Numbered from the stretch's first letter, positions 42,942-53,600 are shown. The stretch: 59,921 nt of DNA from Pseudomonadota bacterium (GCA_023390055.1 JAEWDP010000004.1:1-59921), one strand, 5' to 3'. Made by a program: numbers and translations. The notes: a model not told the origin generated them from the sequence alone.

Positions 42942-42959
42942 TATAAACATTTCTTTATA
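42942..42959. promoter_or_regulatory. Palindromic operator upstream of metE, shared with metH
   Basis: TATAAACATTTCTTTATA matches the site upstream of metH (54407-54424) at 15 of 18 positions and has the same near-palindromic form ATAAACATxTCTTTAT. It lies just before a TTGACA-like -35 element at 42965. It resembles what is remembered of S-adenosylhomocysteine-responsive SahR operators. Confidence 0.6.
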
Positions 42960-43004
42960 TGATATTGACAACACACGTTCCATATCAGATGCTGATCACC
43001 GTCA

Positions 43005-43190
43005 TGGTTCTGCGCTCATTATCGTCAATGGTCGCAGCTAAGAGGGAAGCCGGTGCGCGAATGCAATGCCGGCGCTGCCCCCGCAACTGTAAGCGGCGAG
43101 CCGAACGTCCATTGAAGTCACTGGAGCGCATGCTCTGGGAAGACGGGCGCAGGCGACGACCCGCGAGCCAGGAAACCTGCCGTGACGAAA
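43005..43190 (+). ncRNA. Cobalamin riboswitch upstream of metE
   Basis: Conserved B12 riboswitch elements appear in order: AAGAGGGAAGCCGGTGCG, then GCTGCCCCCGCAACTGTAAGC (43074-43094, the B12 box core), CACTGG, TGGGAAGACGGGCG, and GCGAGCCAGGAAACCTGCC (43164-43182). Possible switch hairpins (TGACGA/TCGTCA, CGGG/CCCG) follow before the ATG at 43278. It should lower metE expression when cobalamin is plentiful. Confidence 0.95.
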
Positions 43191-43277
43191 TGTCGTCAAC
43201 GGGCGGGGTGTCCCGGTGTGTCGCAGCAAGATCTTTGCTACGCGTCCGCTGACCCGGTCCCAACATTGGGGTAAGTC

Positions 43278-45620
43278 ATGTCTCTATCAACCATTCCTAT
43301 CGCGACGCTCGGTGTGCCGCGCATCGGTCGTAACCGCGAGCTAAAATCGGCTCTTGAATCTTACTGGGCCGGCAAATCCTCTGCCGACGATTTGCTCAAA
43401 GCAGCAAGAAAGCTTCGTGCTGAAAACTGGATCGAGCAGCGTGATCGCGGCGTTACGAAGATCCCGTCCAATGATTTTTCACTTTACGACCATGTGCTCG
43501 ATACCGCAGTCATGGTGGGTGCAATCTCTTCTCGCTACGGCTGGGCAGGAGGCGAAGTCCCGCTCGATACCTATTTCGCCATGGCGCGCGGCAGTAACGG
43601 CGAAGACGCATCCAGTTGCGGCCATACCGGTCACGGCCATGGCGTTACGGCACTGGAAATGACGAAATGGTTCGACACCAACTATCACTACATGGTGCCG
43701 GAACTCGCCAACGATCAGACATTTTCGCTCACCTCGACGAAACCGCTCGATCACTTCCTCGAAGCCAAGGCACTCGGCATCCACACCAGGCCGGTCCTCC
43801 TCGGACCCGTCACCTTCCTCAGGCTCGCCAAGTCGCATCACGAGGGTTTCAATCCAATCTTGCTCCTGCCCAAGCTGCTGCCCGTCTACGAGGAGCTCTT
43901 GCGCAAGTTTGCGGCGGCCGGCGCGGACTGGGTTCAGATCGATGAGCCGGCATTGGTTCTCGATACCGTGCCCGACGAACGAGATGCATTCGAATTCGCC
44001 TATTCGAAGCTTTCCGTGGCCGCTCCTGAATTGAAGCTGATGCTCACCACCTATTTTGGCGCGCTTGGACACAATCTCGAAACAGCACTCTCCCTGCCGG
44101 TCGCAGGTCTGCATGTCGACCTCGTGCGCGCACCGGAACAGCTGGAGCCGATCGGTCGACTTGCCCCGAAGGAGATGGTGTTGTCGCTCGGCCTGCTCGA
44201 TGGCCGAAACATCTGGCGGGCCGATCTCCCTGCGATCCTCGAACAGATCAAACCTGTCGTCACTGGCTGGCCGATGGACCGCATCGAGATTGCACCGTCG
44301 TGCTCGCTGCTGCACGTGCCGATCGACCTAGAACTTGAAACGGTGCTTGATACCGATGTGAAGTCCTGGCTCGCCTTCTCGGTCCAGAAAATGGACGAAC
44401 TGCTCGTCCTTTCACGAGCATTGTCGGAAGGGCCGGTTTCTGTTTCTAAGGAACTGAAGGCTTCTGCCGAAGCAGTTGCTGCCCGCAAGTCATCCCTGAA
44501 AGTCCACGATCCGCTGGTGGAAGGGCGCATTGCCGGCGTCGGCGATGCTATGAAGAGGCGCCGCAATGCGTTTGCGCAGCGCCGCGGGCTGCAAGATGCA
44601 GGGCTGAAGCTCCCGGTCTTCCCGACGACGACGATCGGCTCCTTCCCGCAGACCCCGGAGGTGCGCAAGGCACGTGCCGCCCATCACAAAGGAGGACTGG
44701 ACTACATCGCGTATGAAGCTTTCCTCAGAAAAGAGATTGAATCCACGATCCGCTGGCAGGAGGAGATCGGCCTAGACGTGCTCGTCCATGGCGAGTTCGA
44801 GCGCAACGACATGGTACAGTATTTCGGCGAGCAACTCTCGGGCTTTGCCTTCACCAGACACGCCTGGGTGCAAAGCTACGGCTCGCGCTATGTCCGCCCG
44901 CCGATCATCTTCGGCGACGTCTCGCGTCCTAACCCGATGACAGTGCGCTGGTGGCAATACGCACAGTCCCTGACGGACAAACCCGTAAAAGGAATGCTCA
45001 CCGGGCCTGTCACGATCCTCAACTGGTCCTTCGTGCGCGACGACCTGCCACGCGCCGCCGTATGCGAGCAGATCGCACTGGCAATCCGCGACGAAGTCGC
45101 CGATCTCGAAAAGGCGGGAGCGACAATGATCCAGATCGACGAGGCAGCGCTGCGCGAGGGGCTGCCGCTGCGCAAGGCCGACTGGAAAACATATCTCGGT
45201 TGGGCGGTCGAGTGCTTCCGTCTCGCATCGTCAGGTGTGGAGGATGCAACGCAGATCCACACACATATGTGCTATTCGGAATTCAACGACATCATCGACA
45301 CGATTGCGGCAATGGACGCCGACGTCATCTCGATCGAGACGTCGCGTTCACGAATGGAACTGCTTGATGCGTTCCGGAGCTACAAGTATCCGAACGAGAT
45401 CGGACCTGGCATCTATGACATCCATTCGCCAAGGGTGCCGGGAGCCGGAGAGATGGAAGAGTTGCTGGGACTTGCCCGGGAGCGGCTCTCCGATCGGCAG
45501 ATCTGGGTCAATCCGGACTGCGGCCTCAAGACCCGCAAATGGGACGAGGTTCGCCCCGCACTGGAGAATATGGTCGCTGCTGCGCGGAATCTGCGCCAGT
45601 CGACTGTCACCGCCAGATAA
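43278..45620 (+). CDS. metE: Cobalamin-independent methionine synthase
   Basis: MetE, 780 residues, transfers a methyl group from 5-methyltetrahydrofolate triglutamate to homocysteine without B12. The N-terminal half (PRIGRNRELKSALESYWAG) and C-terminal half (FPTTTIGSFPQTPEVRKAR) form the two barrels. Zinc ligands are in HTHMCYSEFND (His, Cys), a Glu in between, and NPDCGLKTRKWDE (Cys). Length is normal. It is controlled by a cobalamin riboswitch and by an operator shared with metH, and is followed by a hairpin. Together with metH this lets the cell choose its methionine synthase by B12 supply. Confidence 0.98.
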   Translation: MSLSTIPIATLGVPRIGRNRELKSALESYWAGKSSADDLLKAARKLRAENWIEQRDRGVTKIPSNDFSLYDHVLDTAVMVGAISSRYGWAGGEVPLDTYFAMARGSNGEDASSCGHTGHGHGVTALEMTKWFDTNYHYMVPELANDQTFSLTSTKPLDHFLEAKALGIHTRPVLLGPVTFLRLAKSHHEGFNPILLLPKLLPVYEELLRKFAAAGADWVQIDEPALVLDTVPDERDAFEFAYSKLSVAAPELKLMLTTYFGALGHNLETALSLPVAGLHVDLVRAPEQLEPIGRLAPKEMVLSLGLLDGRNIWRADLPAILEQIKPVVTGWPMDRIEIAPSCSLLHVPIDLELETVLDTDVKSWLAFSVQKMDELLVLSRALSEGPVSVSKELKASAEAVAARKSSLKVHDPLVEGRIAGVGDAMKRRRNAFAQRRGLQDAGLKLPVFPTTTIGSFPQTPEVRKARAAHHKGGLDYIAYEAFLRKEIESTIRWQEEIGLDVLVHGEFERNDMVQYFGEQLSGFAFTRHAWVQSYGSRYVRPPIIFGDVSRPNPMTVRWWQYAQSLTDKPVKGMLTGPVTILNWSFVRDDLPRAAVCEQIALAIRDEVADLEKAGATMIQIDEAALREGLPLRKADWKTYLGWAVECFRLASSGVEDATQIHTHMCYSEFNDIIDTIAAMDADVISIETSRSRMELLDAFRSYKYPNEIGPGIYDIHSPRVPGAGEMEELLGLARERLSDRQIWVNPDCGLKTRKWDEVRPALENMVAAARNLRQSTVTAR

Positions 45621-45627
45621 AAAAAGG

Positions 45628-45654
45628 GTAGCGTGGCCTTTGGCCACGCTACCT
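45628..45654 (+). terminator. Hairpin after metE
   Basis: GGTAGCGTGGCC and GGCCACGCTACC pair perfectly around a TTT loop, 8 bases after the metE stop and preceded by an A run. A short TGCGTTT follows, so termination is likely in one or both directions. No gene is seen up to 45792. Confidence 0.75.
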
Positions 45655-45792
45655 GCGTTTCACAAAGATTTCCCCGGCACACAAGGAATTCTCCGGTTCA
45701 GATTTCAACCCTGCGATCCATGTAAGAAGGGGTTGCCCAGTCAAACCGATCGCCCGACGGGGCGCTACCAATATCTGGCCTTCACCGCCTCT

Positions 45793-46098
45793 TCATACCA
45801 GTCGCATCACACGCAAGGCCTCTTCGATGCGCCCCGCCGTGCCGTGCCGTGCCGTCGAAAGAGCGGCAGGATCCACACCAAGGCAATATCGGAAATGCCG
45901 GAATAGCTCGGCCAGCTTCTGCGGACCCGGGTGCGGCCCGGAATATCTGCTTAGACGGTCAAGTTCGACATCGGCTGCAACGACAAGATCAGCCCCGTCG
46001 GGCTGCATCATCAACCAGGATAGAAACACCTCCTCCGGCTGTGGCAGGAGTGCTGGTCGATGCACTGCGGCCCGGCGGGATGCGATCCTCAGTCCCAT
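45793..46098 (-). CDS. Small unknown protein coupled to nrdB
   Basis: A 101-residue frame starting with an ATG that overlaps the nrdB stop by 10 bases. It reads like a soluble protein: LPQPEEVFLSWLMMQPDGAD, a central DVELDRLSRYSGPHPGPQKL and an LFRHFRYCLGVDP segment. Similar short genes are found after nrdB in some rhizobia, as far as can be recalled. The coupling to nrdB suggests a role in ribonucleotide reductase assembly or simply co-expression; no family name is certain. A plus-strand frame over the same bases is less protein-like. Confidence 0.6.
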   Translation of the reverse strand: MGLRIASRRAAVHRPALLPQPEEVFLSWLMMQPDGADLVVAADVELDRLSRYSGPHPGPQKLAELFRHFRYCLGVDPAALSTARHGTAGRIEEALRVMRLV

Positions 46099-47216
46099 GA
46101 GAGCGCTCCGCCATTCTGGTACTCGATGACACGGGTCTCGAAGAAGTTCTTCTCCTTCTTCAGGTCCATCGCTTCACTCATCCACGGGAACGGATTCTCC
46201 GTTTCAGTGAAGACTGGAGCGAGGCCGAGTTGGGCGCAGCGGCGGTTGGCGATAAAGTGCATGTATTGCTCGCAAAGTGCGGCGTTGAGCCCGAGAAAGC
46301 CGCGCGGCATCGTATCCCTGCCATAGGCCGCCTCCAATTCCGAGGCATCTGAGATCATGCCACGAACCTCGTCCTGGAGGGCCTTGGTCCACAGATGCGG
46401 GTTCTCGATCTTGATCTGATTGATAACATCGATGCCGAAATTAAGGTGAATTGACTCATCGCGCAGTATGTACTGGTACTGTTCTGCGATGCCGACCATC
46501 TTGTTGCGACGGCCGAGCGACAGGATCTGCGCGAAGCCTGTATAGAACCACATGCCTTCGAAGATGACGTAGAAGGCAACGAGGTCGCGCAGGAACGCTT
46601 GGTCGGTTTCAGGCGTCCCTGTCTTGAAGTCAGCGTCATCGAGATGCTGCGTGTGCTTGAGCGCCCAGGCTGCCTTGTCGGTAATGGAGGGCACCTCACG
46701 ATACATGTTGAACAGTTCACCCTCGTCCAGCGCAAGGCTCTCCACAATGTACTGGAAGGTGTGGGTATGGATCGCTTCCTCGAAGGCCTGCCGCAGAAGG
46801 TACTGGCGGCACTCCGGATTGGTCAGGTGGCGATAGATGGCGAGCACGATGTTGTTCGCCACCAGCGATTCGGAAGCGGCAAAGAAGCCGAGATTGCGCT
46901 TGAGCATGTGCCGCTCGTCTTCAGTCAAGCCGTCCTTCGACTTCCACAGAGCAATGTCAGCCTGCATCGAGACCTCTGTCGGCATCCAGTGGTTGTTGCA
47001 GCCGGAGAGGTATTTCTCCCACGCCCAGCGATATTTCAGCGGCAGGAGTTGGTTCACGTCGGCGCGGGCGTTGATCATGCGTTTGTCATCGACCGACACG
47101 CGCGCGGCGCCTCGGTCAATAGCACCGAGTCCCGTAGCATCGGCCTGAGCCGTTTCCGTCTTGGTCGCATTGTTGGCGACCGCAGGATTGGATCTGGGGT
47201 CAAACCTGTCCAGCAT
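46089..47216 (-). CDS. nrdB: Ribonucleoside-diphosphate reductase, beta subunit
   Basis: NrdB, 375 residues, carries the diiron-tyrosyl radical cofactor of class I ribonucleotide reductase. Metal ligand regions include ALWKSKDGLTEDERH, AFEEAIHTHTFQYIVESL (Glu, His) and FYVIFEGMWFYTGF with ILRDESIHLNFG (Glu, His). The radical tyrosine is expected in the first helix pair. The start at 47216 has a GGAGATAG ribosome-binding site; the open frame extends to 47261. It begins 27 bases downstream of the nrdA stop, forming nrdAB. Confidence 0.96.
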   Translation of the reverse strand: MLDRFDPRSNPAVANNATKTETAQADATGLGAIDRGAARVSVDDKRMINARADVNQLLPLKYRWAWEKYLSGCNNHWMPTEVSMQADIALWKSKDGLTEDERHMLKRNLGFFAASESLVANNIVLAIYRHLTNPECRQYLLRQAFEEAIHTHTFQYIVESLALDEGELFNMYREVPSITDKAAWALKHTQHLDDADFKTGTPETDQAFLRDLVAFYVIFEGMWFYTGFAQILSLGRRNKMVGIAEQYQYILRDESIHLNFGIDVINQIKIENPHLWTKALQDEVRGMISDASELEAAYGRDTMPRGFLGLNAALCEQYMHFIANRRCAQLGLAPVFTETENPFPWMSEAMDLKKEKNFFETRVIEYQNGGALSWD

Positions 47217-47242
47217 TCTTCTATCTCCTTTTCCTTGACTGT

Positions 47243-50125
47243 TCACTGGCAGGCTTCGCATTCGGGATCGTCGATGTTGCAGGCATTACCCCACACGGCA
47301 CTCGGATTTTCAGCAATGGGCGCGGCGACGGTCGCAATGGATGCCGAAACCGCATTCAACTTGCCGTCGGTACCCTTCAGTGTCGACTTCTCGACATGCG
47401 TTGCCGAGCGCGAGCGCAGATAATACGTGGTCTTCAGGCCCCTGCGCCACGCGAGGCGGTAAAGCTCATCCAGCTTCCTGCCGCTCGGATTGGCGATATA
47501 GAGGTTAAGCGACTGCGCCTGGTCGATCCATTTCTGCCGACGTGACGCGGCCTCGATCAGCCACGCGGACTCGATTTCAAAGGCAGTGGCGTAGAGCGAT
47601 TTGAGATCGTCGGGAATGCGATCGATCTGGCCGACAGAGCCATCGAAATATTTGAGATCCGACACCATCACCTCATCCCAGAGGCCCCTCGCCTTCAGGT
47701 CGCGGACGAGTTGGGCATTTACCACGGTGAAATCGCCTGACATATTCGATTTGACGAACAGGTTCTGATAGGCTGGTTCGATAGACTGCGACACACCGCA
47801 GATATTGGAGATTGTCGCAGTCGGCGCGATTGCCATTGTGTTGGAGTTGCGCATGCCGTTCTTCTTCACCCGCCTGCGCAGGCTCTCCCAGTCAAGGGTC
47901 GACGCGGTGTCCATTTCGACGCTTGGTCGCGCCTCGTACAGCAGGCGGATGGAATCGATCGGCAAAATGCCCCTGGACCATAACGAACCTTCGAAGCTTG
48001 GATAGCGGCCGCGTTCGGCGGCAAGCTCCATAGAGGCGGAAATCGCGTAATAGCTGATCGCCTCCGAGCTCTCGTCGGCGAAGGCGACGGCAGCGTCTGA
48101 GGCATACGGGATACGCAGTTTCTGGATCGCATCCTGGAAGCCCATGAGGCCAAGGCCAACCGGGCGATGCCTCAGGTTCGAGACCCGCGCTTCGGGGATG
48201 GTGTAGAAATTGATATCAATGACGTTGTCGAGCATCCGCATCGCTGTACCGACCGTCTTTGCCAGCCGGTCCTGGTCCAACCCCTTCGCGGTGACATGAT
48301 TGAGCAGGTTGACAGAGCCCAGATTGCACACAGCCACCTCGTCCTTGGACGTGTTCAGCGTGATCTCGGTGCACAGGTTGGACGAGTGCACAACGCCGAC
48401 ATGGCCCTGCGGAGAGCGGATATTACACGGATCTTTGAATGTGACCCATGGATGCCCTGTCTCGAAGAGCATGGTGAGGATCCTGCGCCACAGGTCGAGC
48501 GCCCTCACCGTGCGAAAGATCTTGATGCCACCTGTGGCCGCCTTCTTCTCGTAGATTTCATAGGCCTTCGCGAATTCCGTACCGTAGAGGTCATGCAACT
48601 CCGGCACTTCATCAGGCGAGAACAATGTCCATTCGCCGTCCGCCTCGACGCGCTGCATGAACAGGTCGGGCACCCAGTTGGCCGTATTCATGTCATGGGT
48701 GCGCCGACGATCGTCGCCGGTGTTTTTCCTCAGGTCGAGGAATTCTTCAATGTCGATGTGCCATGTTTCCAGATAAGCGCAGACTGCGCCCTTGCGCTTG
48801 CCGCCCTGGTTGACCGCAATGGCCGTGTCGTTGGCTACCTTCAAGAACGGCACGACACCCTGGCTTTCACCGTTTGTGCCCTTGATATGGGCACCGAGGC
48901 CTCGCACCGGGCTCCAGTCATTGCCGAGTCCGCCGGAATATTTGGCTAAAAGAGCGTTGTCCTTGACGGCCTTGAAGATGCCGTCAAGATCGTCGGCGAT
49001 GGTGGTCAGGAAGCAGGAGGACAGCTGTGGGCGAAGCGTTCCCGAATTGAAGAGTGTAGGCGTTGACGCCATGAAATCGAAGGACGACAGAAGATCGTAA
49101 AACTCGATCGCGCGCGCGTCACGGTCAATCTCGCGCACGGCAAGCCCCATGGCGACGCGCATGAAAAACGCCTGCGGCAACTCGAAGCGCCTACCTTCCG
49201 TGTGCAGGAAGTAACGATCATAGAGTGTCTGAAGACCGAGATACTGGAAATTCAGGTCGCGTTCCGGCTTCAGCGCCGCCTGCAGCCGCACGAGGTCGAA
49301 GCGGCCAAGTTCAGGATCGATCAGTTCGGACTTGATGCCGAGGCGCAGAAATTCCGGGAAATAACTGGCATAGCGCGTGCTCATTTCCGCCTGCGTCGCC
49401 TGCTCCGAACGCCCGGAAACAAACGTGAGTGCTTCCCGGCGCAGGCGGTCTAGCAGCAGCCGCGCGGAGACGAAGGCATAATTTGGCTCCTGCTCGACCA
49501 GCGTGCGGGCCGCCAGGATCGGTGCCAGCGACAGCTCATCCAACAAAAGGCCATCATAGAGATTACGGCGGGCCTCGGTGAGGATCAGCGCGGCAGACAC
49601 GGCCTCCAGTCCGTCGCATGCTTCCTCGACAATGCGCTCCAGCCGTCCCTCATCGAGCGGCTGGAGCGATCCATCTTCCATTTTCACAGACAGCGACGGT
49701 GCAGCGCTTGCCACGGTCACCTGTTCCATCATGCGCTCTCGTTCCCGTTCCTCACGATAAAGAACGTAGGCACGCGCCACCTTGTGGTGGCCGGCGCGCA
49801 TCATCGCCAGTTCGACCTGATCTTGCACATCCTCGATATGGAAGGTGCGTGCCTCACCGACCCGCCGCGCCAGCGCAGAAGCCACCTGCTCTGTCAGGTC
49901 GGCCACGACGTCGTGAACGCGCCGCGATCCGGCCGCGGTCGATCCTTCCACCGCAAGGAAGGCCTTCATCAGTGCGACGGTGATCTTTACCGGATCGAAC
50001 GGCGTCACCTGACCGTTGCGCCGGATAATGCGGTACCCCGGTTCCGTCAGCGCATATCCGCTATCGTGGAGAAGGATCGCAACCTTATCGGTCGCTTCGT
50101 TGTGGAGTGCTGTGGTCGCCTGCAT
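47243..50125 (-). CDS. nrdA: Ribonucleoside-diphosphate reductase, alpha subunit (class Ia)
   Basis: NrdA, 960 residues, the catalytic subunit that makes deoxyribonucleotides. Two ATP-cone-like regulatory domains appear at the N-terminus (IRRNGQVTPFDPVKITVALM and MEDGSLQPLDEGRLERIVEE). Active-site parts include SNLCTEITLNTSKDEVAVCNLGS and the C-terminal CEACQ shuttle cysteines. The start at 50125 is set by GGGGAT upstream; the frame extends to 50239 into the riboswitch expression platform. Upstream lie a cobalamin riboswitch and NrdR-like boxes. This enzyme needs no B12, so the riboswitch should repress it when a B12-dependent class II reductase (not in the window) can take over. Confidence 0.97.
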   Translation of the reverse strand: MQATTALHNEATDKVAILLHDSGYALTEPGYRIIRRNGQVTPFDPVKITVALMKAFLAVEGSTAAGSRRVHDVVADLTEQVASALARRVGEARTFHIEDVQDQVELAMMRAGHHKVARAYVLYREERERERMMEQVTVASAAPSLSVKMEDGSLQPLDEGRLERIVEEACDGLEAVSAALILTEARRNLYDGLLLDELSLAPILAARTLVEQEPNYAFVSARLLLDRLRREALTFVSGRSEQATQAEMSTRYASYFPEFLRLGIKSELIDPELGRFDLVRLQAALKPERDLNFQYLGLQTLYDRYFLHTEGRRFELPQAFFMRVAMGLAVREIDRDARAIEFYDLLSSFDFMASTPTLFNSGTLRPQLSSCFLTTIADDLDGIFKAVKDNALLAKYSGGLGNDWSPVRGLGAHIKGTNGESQGVVPFLKVANDTAIAVNQGGKRKGAVCAYLETWHIDIEEFLDLRKNTGDDRRRTHDMNTANWVPDLFMQRVEADGEWTLFSPDEVPELHDLYGTEFAKAYEIYEKKAATGGIKIFRTVRALDLWRRILTMLFETGHPWVTFKDPCNIRSPQGHVGVVHSSNLCTEITLNTSKDEVAVCNLGSVNLLNHVTAKGLDQDRLAKTVGTAMRMLDNVIDINFYTIPEARVSNLRHRPVGLGLMGFQDAIQKLRIPYASDAAVAFADESSEAISYYAISASMELAAERGRYPSFEGSLWSRGILPIDSIRLLYEARPSVEMDTASTLDWESLRRRVKKNGMRNSNTMAIAPTATISNICGVSQSIEPAYQNLFVKSNMSGDFTVVNAQLVRDLKARGLWDEVMVSDLKYFDGSVGQIDRIPDDLKSLYATAFEIESAWLIEAASRRQKWIDQAQSLNLYIANPSGRKLDELYRLAWRRGLKTTYYLRSRSATHVEKSTLKGTDGKLNAVSASIATVAAPIAENPSAVWGNACNIDDPECEACQ

Positions 50126-50246
50126 CGTATCCCCGTGATGTTGTGGACGGGGAGCGCGAGGAACACATGCCGGACTTGCGACGCCATTGCCGCACGAGGC
50201 ATGCGCACCGCCGGGACACCCCGCCCGAGGTTCGTTCATTGCGTCA

Positions 50247-50420
50247 CGGCAGGTCTCCTGGCTCGCAGGTCGTCGTCGCTGTCCAACCTTCCCGGTGCCT
50301 TAACACCAGTGGCGTTCGCGGACAGCAACTCGCTGCTTACAGTTGCGGGGGCAGCGCCGGAATTCCCGAAATTCGGGGCACCGGCTTCCCTCTTAGCTTC
50401 TGGATCCGAACAGACTCAGA
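50247..50420 (-). ncRNA. Cobalamin riboswitch upstream of nrdAB
   Basis: On the minus strand the elements appear in order: GAAGCCGGTGCC (from 50395), GCGCTGCCCCCGCAACTGTAAGC around 50335-50355, CCACTGGTG, and GCGAGCCAGGAGACCTGCCG (50247-50266). About 120 bases separate it from the nrdA start. It is clearly related in sequence to the metE riboswitch. Confidence 0.95.
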
Positions 50421-50435
50421 AGAACCATGACAACC

Positions 50436-50477
50436 ACATCTAGTATAACGACACCACAACATGTCAATACATCTAGT
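50436..50477 (-). promoter_or_regulatory. Pair of NrdR-like boxes upstream of nrdAB
   Basis: ACTAGATGT (minus strand) occurs at 50436-50444 and 50469-50477, 33 bases apart, about three helical turns, as for paired NrdR boxes. A TTGACA-like hexamer lies between them. Resemblance to the alphaproteobacterial NrdR box is from memory. Confidence 0.5.
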
Positions 50478-50608
50478 GTATTTTGTGAGACGCCACCTGG
50501 TCACGAAAGGACCAGCATTGCAGCTCCGTCACTTCAGTGTTGGCGCTTGTACACCCCCCATCAAGAAACGACGTTGTTCTTCGAGCTTGCGCAATACACA
50601 GCCCCTCA

Positions 50609-53600
50609 TCAGGCCGCAGCATCTTCTTCAGGGACAGGAACATAGTTCAGGACCGGTCCGAGCCACCGTTCAAGTTCCTTGATTTCCATGCCCTTGCGGT
50701 TTGCATAATCTTCCACCTGGTCACGCTCCACCTTCGCCACACCGAAGTAATAGGAATCAGGATGACCTATATAAAGGCCCGCAACCGATGATCCCGGCCA
50801 CATCGCATAGCTTTCCGTCAGTTCCACGCCGGTTGCATTTTCTGCGTCAAGCAGTCGGAAAAGGGTTGATTTTTCAGTATGATCCGGTTGTGCCGGATAA
50901 CCGGGTGCCGGCCGAATTCCGGCATAGTCTTCCAGGATCAACTGCTCTGCAGCAAGGTCTTCATCCGCCGCATAGCCCCAGAACTCCTTGCGAACCCGTT
51001 CATGCATCCGCTCGGCAAACGCTTCGGCAAAGCGATCCGCAAGTGCCTTGACCAGGATTGATGAATAATCGTCATTGGAGCGTTCGAAACGCTCCGCAAT
51101 GCCGATTTCCTCAAAACCGGCCGTGACGACAAAGCCACCAACCCAGTCCTGCTTGCCGCTTGCAAGCGGAGCTACGAAGTCGGACAACGCAACATTCGGG
51201 CGTCCGTCGCGTCGCGTCAGCTGCTGGCGCAATGTATAGAACGTTGCCAGTTCCTCCTGGCGGCTGTCATCCGTATAGAGCCGGATGTCGTCTTCGACCG
51301 TGTTTGCCGGCCAGAACCCGATGACGGCACGCGGCCTGAACCACTTTTCCGCGATGATCTGCTTGAGCATTGCCTGGGCGTCTTCGTAAAGCTGCCGCGC
51401 AGCCTCCCCCTGGGTCTCGTCCTTCAAGATTGCGGGGAAGCGACCTCTGAGTTCCCAGGCCTGGAAGAAAGGTGTCCAGTCGATATACTCGGCCAGTTCC
51501 TCAAGTGAATAATTGTCGAACACCTTTGTGCCGGTAAATGTCGGCGCTACCTGTTGAAATGCATTCCAGTCGATCTGCTGTGGGTTTGCACGGGCAGACG
51601 AAAGCGGCAGGCGTTTCTTCGCCGCCTCGTTGCGGGCATGCGCATCGGCAACCTTGGCATATTCGGCGCGAATATTGTCCACGTACTCGCCCTTTGCCGT
51701 GGGCGACAGGAGCGAGGAGACGACACCGACGGCACGGCTTGCATCGGTCACATAGACGGCCTGGCCCTTGTTATAGCGAGGGTGGATCTTGACCGCGGTG
51801 TGGACACGGCTCGTTGTTGCACCACCGATCAGAAGCGGGATGTCAAAACCCTGCCGTTCCATTTCACCGGCAACATTTGCCATCTCGTCGAGGGACGGCG
51901 TAATCAGGCCCGACAGGCCGATGATATCGACCTTTTCGGCGATGGCCGTTTCAAGGATCTTGGTTGCCGGTACCATCACGCCGAGATCGATGATCTCGTA
52001 ATTGTTACAGGCAAGGACAACACCAACGATATTCTTGCCGATATCGTGGACATCTCCCTTGACCGTTGCCATCAACACCTTGCCTGCCGTTTGTCTGCCT
52101 TCGCCCCCGTTGAGGCGTTTTTCTTCTTCCATGTATGGCAAGAGGACAGCGACAGCCTGCTTCATCACGCGTGCGGACTTCACCACCTGCGGCAAGAACA
52201 TCTTGCCGGATCCGAACAGATCCCCGACGACATTCATGCCCGCCATGAGTGGCCCCTCGATCACGTCGAGCGGGCGCTTTGCCTGAAGTCGTGCTTCTTC
52301 GGTATCGGCATCGACATAGTCCGTAATACCATTGACCAGTGCATGTTCGAGACGCTTTTCCACTGTCCATTCGCGCCAGGTGAGATCTTGAACCTTACCT
52401 TCCTTGGCACCGGCGCCACGGTAGCGTTCGGCGATTTCCAGAAGACGCTCGGTTGCATCATCGCGCCGGTTGAGAACGACATCCTCGCAGGCCTCACGCA
52501 GATCGGCGTCGATTGTTTCATAGACAGCCAGCTGACCAGCATTGACGATCCCCATGTCCATGCCGGCCTGGATGGCATGATAGAGGAACACGGCATGCAT
52601 GGCTTCACGCACGGGTTCGTTGCCACGAAACGAAAATGAAAGGTTTGAAACACCACCGGAAATATGTACGAGCGGCATCCGCTCGCGGATCGTTCGTGTT
52701 GCCTCGATGAAATCGACACCGTAATTGTTGTGCTCTTCGATACCGGTTGCAACGGCAAAGATATTGGGGTCGAAGATGATATCTTCCGGGGCAAACTTCA
52801 CGACCTCGGTCAAAAGCTTGTAGGCGCGCTCACAGATCTCGACCTTGCGCTCGTAGCTGTCTGCCTGACCTGTCTCGTCGAAGGCCATGACAACGACGGC
52901 AGCGCCGAAATTGCGTACGAGACGCGCCTGTTCCAGGAACTGTTCCTCACCCTCTTTCAGCGAAATCGAGTTGACGATGGCCTTGCCCTGGATGCATTTC
53001 AGGCCAGCTTCGATGATCGAGAACTTCGAGGAATCGATCATGACCGGCACTTTTGCGATATCCGGCTCTGCAGCGATCAGGTTCAGATACTCCACCATGA
53101 CGCGCTCGGATTCGATCAGGCCCTCATCCATGTTGATGTCGATCACCTGTGCGCCGTTTTCGACCTGATCGCGGGCAACACTCAGCGCGGCCGCATAGTC
53201 GCCGGCCGTAATCAGCTTGCGGAACTTGGCGGACCCGGTGATATTCGTGCGTTCACCCACATTGACGAAGGGTATGTCCTTCGTCAGCACGAAGGGTTCA
53301 AGGCCCGAAAGCGACATGAGAGACCGGTGATCTGCAACGGCGCGTGGCGCCACCCCTTCAACCGCATCGGCGATTGCGCGGATATGTTCGGGTGTCGAGC
53401 CGCAACAGCCGCCGACAACATTGACAAGACCTTCGCGCCCAAAGCCTGCAACCTGGCGTGCCATGTCGTCAGGACTTTCGTCATACTGGCCGAACTCGTT
53501 CGGCAGGCCGGCATTCGGATAGGCACAGATGAAGGTATCAGCGACCGCAGAAAGTTCCTGCAGGTGTGGTCGCATGGCGTCGGCGCCGAGCGCACAGTTG

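Noticed and set aside
42722..42946. Plus-strand frame beginning inside the second Zur-like box
   Set aside because: Composition is not protein-like, there is no ribosome-binding site and it runs into the metE promoter region.
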